From a virus, in the IMG/VR virus record IMGVR_UViG_3300049855_000192, positions 1-35,099 of that record: a stretch of 35,099 bases of DNA. The stretch is one strand, 5' to 3'. Under the pieces are notes generated by a model. It saw only the letters and a program-made list of their open reading frames with translations, was not told the DNA's origin and made no database searches. Of the stretch, positions 31,243-35,099 are shown piece by piece. The position numbers and the translations under genes are program-made. Positions within the stretch are counted from its first letter, which is position 1. Each line of letters begins with the position of its first letter.

Positions 31243-31666
31243 GCGCTATCTCCTTCTCCTCGAACACCGGCATCGGCTCGGTGATGGAAACGACGGTCAC
31301 GTTCAGGCTGCGGTTTCCGTTTCCTTCCATCGCCCGAGCCTTTTGCATGCCTACGAACACTCCCTGAGCCAGCTTGAACGCTATCGGGGCTTCCTTGGAC
31401 GACATCATCGCCGCCTGGGCGATGCGCTTTCGTCGTCCAAGTTCCGCCGTCTTCTTCATGCGCTCGTCATCGCTCTCGCAGTTGTCCAGCTCCTCAAGCC
31501 ACTCCGCCGGCATCTCCTTGGACTCATAGTCCCAGTCGAATGCGTGCTTGATTCCCGCGTAGAGAATCTCCGTAGCCTCCTGGTAGACTTCGTTTTCCAG
31601 GGCCTTCAGCCCGCGTTCAACGCGGACCAATTCCGACGGCTTTCGCTTGAAGATGCTGTCGCTCAT
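31235..31666 (-). CDS. Hypothetical protein, candidate small terminase subunit
   Basis: 143 residues, helical and acidic/basic mixed ('ELVRVERGLKALENEVYQEA', 'DERMKKTAELGRRKRIAQAA') with a beta-prone end ('SLNVTVVSITEPMPVFEEKE'). Small terminases are often helical oligomers of this size with a short beta tail. No other gene in this part of the window is a better candidate, and the large subunit has no partner next to it. A clear N-terminal helix-turn-helix is not visible, so this is only a candidate. It could equally be an unrelated phage protein. Confidence 0.45.
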   Translation of the reverse strand: MSDSIFKRKPSELVRVERGLKALENEVYQEATEILYAGIKHAFDWDYESKEMPAEWLEELDNCESDDERMKKTAELGRRKRIAQAAMMSSKEAPIAFKLAQGVFVGMQKARAMEGNGNRSLNVTVVSITEPMPVFEEKEIAHE

Positions 31667-31687
31667 GCCTGAAGTGTAGCCGGAGGA

Positions 31688-32209
31688 CTAGCCGCCTGCT
31701 CCTCCAAGCACCGAAGCGTAAACTCCAAGATGCTCTTCTGCGTCTCCAGCGGGAGCCCGCTCAGTAGGCGCTGAATCCTTGCGGCGACGAGAATGTTTGC
31801 GGGCAGCGAACGGTTTTTCATGTTTCTCCAGGTTTCCAAATGAGCAAGTCATCACCTGGGCGGAGTATCCGAACAGGCCATGCTTCTCCAAGATTCGCTT
31901 GATTCCATTGTGACGGACCACCACCTGGGGGATTTTCCCAAAGATCCGGCACATGTGAATACATTCACCCACAAGGAGGTCCACCGCCTCGTAACGCTGC
32001 CGGAGTGATGCTGTCTCGTTGGTCAGGAGATGCTCAAAAAACAGGAACATGCCTGACGAGTCGTACACCATCACCCCGGCGACCAGGTCTTGACCTTCTG
32101 CCACCATCACAGCAAGCCTGGATGGCCAGGGCTCGTAGCCGAGCTTCCGGTCCTTTGCCAGTTCTTGGTACTTGCTGAGCCAGTCAGCCGTGGCAGATAC
32201 TAGACGCAT
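31688..32209 (-). CDS. GNAT-like acyltransferase fold protein
   Basis: 173 residues. 'LAVMVAEGQDLVAGVMVYDS' followed by 'FLFFEHLLTNETASLRQRYE' then 'AVDLLVGECIHMCRIFGKIP' and 'RHNGIKRILEKHGLFGYSAQ' follow the strand-strand-helix-strand-helix order of GNAT N-acetyltransferases of the phage type; the acetyl-CoA loop (Q/R-x-x-G-x-G/A) is not clear. The last 35 residues are basic then acidic and low complexity. Many phages carry such a protein near the terminase genes; substrates are not known. Confidence 0.5.
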   Translation of the reverse strand: MRLVSATADWLSKYQELAKDRKLGYEPWPSRLAVMVAEGQDLVAGVMVYDSSGMFLFFEHLLTNETASLRQRYEAVDLLVGECIHMCRIFGKIPQVVVRHNGIKRILEKHGLFGYSAQVMTCSFGNLEKHEKPFAARKHSRRRKDSAPTERAPAGDAEEHLGVYASVLGGAGG

Positions 32210-32505
32210 GGCTTGGCGCTGCCGTCCGCTCCATCTGCGACGTTACTTAGGCCTCGGGGAGGCAGGACTTCGTCGATTGTTCGAAAGGGCAGGCCTTGGA
32301 GACCTCTTCGGTACTCCATGGCTTTCGCGGTCAGACGCCAAACGGCTTCTCCGCTATCATTTCGTAATGTTGGCAGAGAAGAAGCCAACCCGGTGGCGAA
32401 AGAACTCACGCTACCAGGCGAACCGTGGCAAAGAGCCCCAAGTTCGGCCTCTAGCTCGGCGTGTAACCGAGCGATTCCGGATTGGTCAGAAGTTGATGTC
32501 ATCAT
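32200..32505 (-). CDS. 101-aa hypothetical protein
   Basis: Starts MMTSTSDQSGIARLHAELEA. Mostly helical, with 'SGEAVWRLTAKAMEYRRGLQ' and 'GLPFRTIDEVLPPRGL' as distinctive parts. I choose the ATG pair at 32505/32502, which has AGCCTGGGGAAG just upstream; a longer frame to 32553 would lie inside the SSB-tip gene without a better site. It ends 10 bases into the next gene. Its direct linkage to the small protein with an SSB-like tip suggests they work in one unit, but nothing in the sequence names a function. Confidence 0.5.
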   Translation of the reverse strand: MMTSTSDQSGIARLHAELEAELGALCHGSPGSVSSFATGLASSLPTLRNDSGEAVWRLTAKAMEYRRGLQGLPFRTIDEVLPPRGLSNVADGADGSAKPCV

Positions 32506-32713
32506 CTTCCCCAGGCTGACGTTCGGCTTGCTTCGGACGCGCGCCGTCCTCATCTGGCGGGAAGATCATAATCTCACGGCCCAGCGGGAGAGCGTCGAGC
32601 ATCACGGACATGCCCCCACGTTCCCTGGGAAATGCGGCACCGATGTTGGTCCAGTACGTCTTGCCCGTTTTTTCGTCCTTGCGAGGCACGCAAACGCGAT
32701 GAGGTTTCGCCAT
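32486..32713 (-). CDS. 75-aa protein with SSB-type acidic C-terminal tip
   Basis: The body (1-55) is a small beta-rich domain: 'KDEKTGKTYWTNIGAAFPRE' and 'MLDALPLGREIMIFPPDEDG'. The end is 'EDDDINF', very close to the tip of bacterial single-stranded DNA-binding protein (DDDIPF in E. coli), the peptide that docks onto RecO, PriA, exonuclease I and other partners. The start is firm: ATG at 32713 with AAGGAGAT 6 bases upstream, the best ribosome binding site of this region. It may be a minimal single-stranded DNA-binding protein or a mimic of the SSB tip. The body is too short for a classical OB fold of SSB size. Confidence 0.6.
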   Translation of the reverse strand: MAKPHRVCVPRKDEKTGKTYWTNIGAAFPRERGGMSVMLDALPLGREIMIFPPDEDGARPKQAERQPGEDDDINF

Positions 32714-32844
32714 TCAATCTCCTTCGAATATCGACCACAACACAGCCGTAGCAATTGAAGTCAGGGCCTACCGTAAGGCCGCACATCAAGCATCTCGGCT
32801 CCATGAGTCACGCTTGGCACCATGCCACAACGTGCCATCCGTGT

Positions 32845-33027
32845 CTACTTAACTGAGCCTTCAAGCTCCTTGTCTTCTCTCTTTTTCAACTCATCCAGGG
32901 GCACCCACTGCTCACCGTTGAGCGTGGCGACTAGGACACGGGGGCGCTTGCGCCCTTCACTGCGCGGGAGCTTCAAAAGCACTGCGGCTGTGCCATCAGC
33001 GAGCACCACGGGGTCACCGATGTCCAT
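32845..33027 (-). CDS. 60-aa SH3-like small protein
   Basis: Starts MDIGDPVVLADGTAAVLLKL and continues to 'RPRVLVATLNGEQWVPLDEL', a five-strand pattern (GDxVxLxDGxxAxVL...VLVxxxxGEQxWVxxxEL) like small SH3/KOW-type barrels; the last 15 residues are charged (KKREDKELEGSVK). I choose ATG at 33027, which overlaps the upstream gene's end by 14 bases; the longer frame to 33180 lies fully within that gene. It closes the chain of tiny coupled genes. Function unknown. Confidence 0.55.
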   Translation of the reverse strand: MDIGDPVVLADGTAAVLLKLPRSEGRKRPRVLVATLNGEQWVPLDELKKREDKELEGSVK

Positions 33028-33202
33028 CGATGTCTTTCCAGTGTGTGGGGTACACGATGTGTCCCGTGGTCTCAGAGATCCAGATGTCGTGTCCGGACGT
33101 GACGAGTGAGGCCTTGTCTTTCCAGTCTGGGATGTTCTCGTCCTTGACCCAGACAGTCTCTCCTCTCTCAGGAGGGTCAATCACGCGCCTCCACCCGGTC
33201 AC
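33014..33202 (-). CDS. 62-aa small protein
   Basis: Starts MTGWRRVIDPPERGETVWVK. Beta-prone (RGETVWVKDENIPDWKDKAS, 'HDIWISETTGHIVYPTHWKD') with a Trp/His-rich end. The GTG at 33202 overlaps the upstream stop (GTGA) and GGGAG lies 8 bases before it, so I prefer it to GTG at 33223, which lies inside the previous gene. The last 14 bases overlap the SH3-like gene. No family recognised. Confidence 0.55.
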   Translation of the reverse strand: MTGWRRVIDPPERGETVWVKDENIPDWKDKASLVTSGHDIWISETTGHIVYPTHWKDIDGHR

Positions 33203-33339
33203 GGCTTGGCTCCCAGATCGCACCCTTCACACTTGCAGTCGTCAGGGTGAACCTTGTCGATGTACCAGAACAGTGAGATGGCACGGAACGTCCTGGCCCT
33301 CACGCGGAAGCTCTTAGGGAACCTGTCTAGGTAGCTCAT
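33199..33339 (-). CDS. 46-aa mini-protein with CxCxxC motif
   Basis: Starts MSYLDRFPKSFRVRARTFRA and ends 'HPDDCKCEGCDLGAKP'. The first 33 residues form a basic amphipathic helix with an aromatic patch (ISLFWYIDKV), and the end has a CxCxxC cluster that could bind a metal. Both ends overlap neighbours: ATGA with the gene before and GTGA with the gene after. AAGG lies about 8 bases upstream of the ATG. Conserved coupling on both sides is the main reason to call it. Confidence 0.55.
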   Translation of the reverse strand: MSYLDRFPKSFRVRARTFRAISLFWYIDKVHPDDCKCEGCDLGAKP

Positions 33340-33515
33340 GCTGGCCTTTCCACCTTTTCAACCCTCGTACAGCACCACTCCTCCAGCCGAACATCGGAGA
33401 TCATCTCCTGTCGAGAAAGCTCGTTGGCCATGGGACGGGCGTGCTCCATGGGCAGCGGGCCGACCCTACGCGGCACCCCGCCGGAGACATACGACACAAA
33501 CGCCACAGTGGTCAT
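33336..33515 (-). CDS. 59-aa mini-protein
   Basis: Starts MTTVAFVSYVSGGVPRRVGP, then 'PMEHARPMANELSRQEMISD' and an end with a Trp-Cys-Cys (EEWCCTRVEKVERPA). The start overlaps the zinc-ribbon stop and its stop overlaps the 46-aa gene, both as ATGA. No domain recognised. Its reality rests on the exact stop/start overlaps and unbroken frame. Confidence 0.55.
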   Translation of the reverse strand: MTTVAFVSYVSGGVPRRVGPLPMEHARPMANELSRQEMISDVRLEEWCCTRVEKVERPA

Positions 33516-33688
33516 TGCACCCTGTGGGAGACGACAGACCTAGTCCTCTCCATAGCTTGCCCCCAGAGAGGCCCAACCCAGAGCATTTCCCAGGTACAGC
33601 CCGAGCACTTGCCAACTGGCAGTTTCACCAGGTGAGCTGCGCCACACCTGGGGCAAAATTGTACCTTCCCGTCTCCGGTGACGTTCAT
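33512..33688 (-). CDS. 58-aa zinc-ribbon protein
   Basis: Starts MNVTGDGKVQFCPRCGAAHL, with a second pair in 'GKCSGCTWEML': CPRC-x14-CSGC, a standard zinc ribbon. Beyond that the end is 'QAMERTRSVVSHRVQ'. I choose ATG at 33688, which overlaps the lysozyme stop as ATGA and has GAGAGG upstream; the longer frame to 33883 lies inside the lysozyme gene. It may be a transcription-associated or DNA-binding ribbon, but no partner is evident. Confidence 0.65.
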   Translation of the reverse strand: MNVTGDGKVQFCPRCGAAHLVKLPVGKCSGCTWEMLWVGPLWGQAMERTRSVVSHRVQ

Positions 33689-34149
33689 TTGAGCCTCTCG
33701 TAGGTAGAAATTCGAGCCTGTAGCCCAGGCCACGACGAATCGCCGCACCTTCGGCCGGCGTAGGCGTTGAGGGTGCCCTGTAGCCAGGGGACTCCGGACC
33801 TCGCACAGGTCCAGTAGGCGCGCTTGAGCTGCTCGGAGGCCAGCTTGGCTTGAAGCTCTAGGTCGCCGTCCTGTTTGGACCACTGCTCCCGGTTCAGGGC
33901 GTTGGCGTGTATCTGCCAGAGGCCCCGAGCCTTGCCCCGGTCACACTCCAGCGGCTTACACCGGCCGTCGGCGATCCTCTGGGAGAGCCGCGACTCATTC
34001 TCGGCGACCGCCAGCAGCAGCCGCGACCACTCGTGAGGGCTTCTAGGGGAATGAGCTGCCTCCCCCGTAACAGCCTCGGCCAGCCGTTCGGTATCCACGG
34101 TGCCTTGGCGTTGTCCGATGAGCAGCAGCAGCGCGGTCAGTAGTTTCAT
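33685..34149 (-). CDS. Lytic transglycosylase (SLT-like) with N-terminal hydrophobic signal
   Basis: 154 residues. 'MKLLTALLLLIGQ' is a short hydrophobic N-terminus (signal or anchor). Then 'LLLAVAENESRLSQRI' (44-59; the Glu-Ser at 52-53 is the usual catalytic pair of SLT lysozymes), 'RGKARGLWQIHANA' (71-84, compare G-L-x-Q-I/M) and 'GTLNAYAGRRCG' (125-136, compare AYNAG). Four Cys, at 64, 69, 115 and 135, could form disulfides outside the cytoplasm. It should cut peptidoglycan glycan strands. Because it lies far from the main lysis genes, it may act at entry, or serve as a second or early lysin; the 30-aa membrane peptide before it overlaps its start (ATGA). Confidence 0.75.
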   Translation of the reverse strand: MKLLTALLLLIGQRQGTVDTERLAEAVTGEAAHSPRSPHEWSRLLLAVAENESRLSQRIADGRCKPLECDRGKARGLWQIHANALNREQWSKQDGDLELQAKLASEQLKRAYWTCARSGVPWLQGTLNAYAGRRCGDSSWPGLQARISTYERLK

Positions 34150-34238
34150 GGGTTCGTCCAGTACACGACAGAGATCAGCATCCCAAGCGACAGTGCCAGG
34201 ATTAAAGCCCAGGCAGCCTCCAGGTCGTAGTCAGTCAC
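34146..34238 (-). CDS. 30-aa single-pass membrane peptide
   Basis: The peptide MTDYDLEAAWALILALSLGM continues LISVVYWTNP: one transmembrane helix of about 20 residues with an acidic N-terminus. GTG at 34238 overlaps the upstream stop (GTGA) and uses GGGAGG about 7 bases upstream; the stop overlaps the lysozyme start (ATGA). Such a tiny membrane peptide directly before a lysozyme could be a pinholin-like or accessory lysis peptide, or one that helps the hydrophobic lysozyme N-terminus leave the membrane. No homologue known to me. Confidence 0.55.
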   Translation of the reverse strand: MTDYDLEAAWALILALSLGMLISVVYWTNP

Positions 34239-34537
34239 GGCGGGTCCTCCCAGTCGTCCTTGCGGGGTGGGTCAAAAGGTACCCCCTCCTTTTTCCTATA
34301 AAATTCGACCTTGCCTACATCAGCGTCGGGGTCGTACCCCTGGGTCAGATTTGACCCATCCACAGACACCGGGTGAACCCCGACCTTCTTCTGAGCAGCT
34401 AATAGGGCAGCGCGTGCTCTATCGGCTCGGGACTCCCCTTCTTCCAAGACGCGGGCGAGCTTTTGGCGACGGGCCAGGATGACCTCCGCCTCCTCCAGCG
34501 TCAGGCCGTGGGCGTCAGCGAACTCCTGGGAGGTCAC
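34235..34537 (-). CDS. 100-aa coiled-coil protein
   Basis: Starts MTSQEFADAHGLTLEEAEVI, then a charged coiled coil (RQKLARVLEEGESRADRARA) and a flexible Pro/Asp-rich end (FDPPRKDDWEDPP). The beginning (ADAHGLTLEEAEVIL) could be a degenerate helix-turn-helix. GTG at 34537 overlaps the upstream stop (GTGA). The second half of the gene carries both the 26-base repeat and the TGGGTCA palindrome, so its DNA may have a second job. Function unknown. Confidence 0.6.
   Translation of the reverse strand: MTSQEFADAHGLTLEEAEVILARRQKLARVLEEGESRADRARAALLAAQKKVGVHPVSVDGSNLTQGYDPDADVGKVEFYRKKEGVPFDPPRKDDWEDPP
34264..34289 (-). repeat. 26-base repeat shared with 21038-21063
   Basis: Minus strand here matches plus strand at 21038-21063 at 22 of 26 bases. 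This copy codes for EGVPFDPP-type residues of the 100-aa protein. Directly beside it on the plus strand is an AT-rich patch (TATAAAAT at 34297-34304), unusual in this GC-rich window. Confidence 0.6.
34341..34358. promoter_or_regulatory. Operator-like palindrome TGGGTCA-GATT-TGACCCA
   Basis: A perfect 7-base inverted repeat with a 4-base centre, 52 bases from the 26-base repeat. The same TGGGTCA half-site occurs in both copies of that repeat, next to a GTACCC in each case and here (GTACCCC just to the left). It looks like a dimeric protein binding site, though it lies within a coding region. Confidence 0.4.
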
Positions 34538-34812
34538 TTTTCACCCCTAACCCAGTCAGCAGCCTTAGCTCGCGCCTCGTCGGCGGTTTTGCCTGTAAAC
34601 TTTGGCCTCCCTGGTCGTGGTCCACTTGTAAACACGGTCCACTCACCCAGGGCGTTGAGGAAACAGTCCCAACGGCCACCCTCATCCAACGTCCTCACAT
34701 CAGCTAGGGCCCTCAAGGCGTCACGTAGTTCGTCGGTGCCACTGGGTTCTGAAAAGCTACCCTGCTCAGTGGCGTGGTCCAGCAGGTTTTCGAGTGCCTC
34801 GTCAGTATCCAT
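34534..34812 (-). CDS. 92-aa hypothetical protein
   Basis: Acidic N-terminal half (MDTDEALENLLDHATEQGSF, 'DELRDALRALADVRTLDEGG') and a beta-alpha C-terminal half ('FLNALGEWTVFTSGPRPGRP', 'FTGKTADEARAKAADWVRGE'). The C-terminal part has the look of the small 'tGkT.dEAr..AA.w' domain found in many phage and bacterial proteins of unknown use, related in style to HicB-like or Phage-ABA-like folds. ATG at 34812 overlaps the end of the regulator by 11 bases. Confidence 0.6.
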   Translation of the reverse strand: MDTDEALENLLDHATEQGSFSEPSGTDELRDALRALADVRTLDEGGRWDCFLNALGEWTVFTSGPRPGRPKFTGKTADEARAKAADWVRGEK

Positions 34813-34981
34813 CTGCCCCGTCCTTCTGCCCCTGGGCGATAGGCTCGTGGTCTTGCAGCAGGTAGAAGGCCCGCTTCAGCACAGCGTTGACCTTCATGTC
34901 CTTTGCAGAAGCATACGTATGAAGCTGGTCTACAAAAACCTCGCTAAAGTTGAGGGTTACCTTCCTGTCTTTATGGGACAT
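34802..34981 (-). CDS. Ribbon-helix-helix regulator
   Basis: 59 residues starting MSHKDRKVTLNFSEVFVDQL. 'RKVTLNFSEVFVDQLHTYAS' is the DNA-contacting strand and helix A of an Arc/CopG-type ribbon-helix-helix; 'KDMKVNAVLKRAFYLLQ' is helix B. The end is charged and flexible. I choose ATG at 34981; a longer frame to 35020 would run through the likely operator. It is the first gene of the long leftward unit and so well placed to control it, or to repress itself. Two similar GCAATT-type sites lie just upstream. Confidence 0.65.
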   Translation of the reverse strand: MSHKDRKVTLNFSEVFVDQLHTYASAKDMKVNAVLKRAFYLLQDHEPIAQGQKDGADGY

Positions 34982-35016
34982 GCTGTAAGCGTACCGAAGA
35001 TGGGGGTAAGATGCAA

Positions 35017-35046
35017 GCAATTTGCCGAATGGGATACAGCAATTGC
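35017..35046 (-). promoter_or_regulatory. Two GCAATTTGC / GCAATTGC sites upstream of the regulator
   Basis: GCAATTTGC at 35017-35025 and the perfect palindrome GCAATTGC at 35039-35046 are about 21 bases apart centre to centre, two helical turns, so a dimeric regulator could bind both on one face. They lie 36-65 bases upstream of the ribbon-helix-helix ATG. I do not see a convincing -35/-10 pair here. The rest of 34982-35099 shows nothing else I can support. Confidence 0.35.
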
Positions 35047-35099
35047 AAACCTGGTCCCTGAGTTCAGTATTTTGGTGGGGTGGTGCCCGCCCCCTGACC

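Noticed and set aside
1-35099. tRNA genes, CRISPR array, transposase, integrase
   Set aside because: I found no cloverleaf-like segment, regular spaced repeats, transposase or integrase motif on either strand; the HNH gene is the only mobile-type gene.

Overview
The window is a piece of a tailed double-stranded DNA phage (or prophage) genome of the short-tailed, P22-like type, GC-rich, with no bacterial housekeeping gene and no tRNA that I can see. The evidence for P22-like architecture is direct: a terminase large subunit with Walker A/B and nuclease residues, a large portal protein, a scaffold-like protein, a major capsid protein, a gp4-like tail adaptor, a gp10-like packaged-DNA stabilisation protein, a pectate-lyase-fold tailspike-like protein and a run of large ejection/internal virion proteins, with no tape measure, sheath or long-tail genes. 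The lipoprotein and the peptidoglycan hydrolases suggest a diderm (Gram-negative-type) host; the species cannot be told from the sequence.

Layout. (1) 1-2494, plus strand: accessory/early-type genes coupled by ATGA or GTGA overlaps: the end of a DUF6745-like protein, small Cys-rich proteins, a DUF551 protein and a coiled-coil protein that looks frameshifted. (2) 2439-4620: two small minus-strand genes, a plus-strand HNH homing endonuclease that sits against the operon, then the lysis cassette (glucosaminidase-type lysin, small lipoprotein, 58-aa holin-like protein). (3) 4630-20920, minus strand: SGNH hydrolase, virion proteins, ejection proteins, small Gly-rich proteins, gp10-like protein, tailspike-like protein, two related beta-helix proteins flanking the gp4-like adaptor, capsid and decoration proteins. 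(4) 21070-28408: scaffold, a GroES-like candidate, portal, a C5-methyltransferase-like protein, terminase large subunit, a SAM methyltransferase and a glycosyltransferase. (5) 28405-32713: a repeat-built fibre-like protein, small unknown proteins, a GNAT-like protein and a small protein with an SSB-type acidic tip. (6) 32845-34981: a chain of very small genes, nearly all with overlapping stop/start codons, including zinc ribbons, a lytic transglycosylase-like lysozyme, a 30-aa membrane peptide and, first in the chain, a ribbon-helix-helix regulator.

The minus-strand genes from 34981 down to 2439 are packed with almost no gaps and read as one very long leftward unit that starts at the regulator and ends at lysis. 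The largest internal gap (20921-21069, in front of the capsid genes) carries a promoter candidate and a sequence that is repeated near 34.27 kb. The most interesting points are the GroES-like protein, the SSB-like tip, the paired beta-helix proteins, the two separate peptidoglycan-hydrolase loci, the C5-methyltransferase-like gene wedged between terminase and portal, the probable one-base frameshift at 2091-2094, and the shared TGGGTCA elements.
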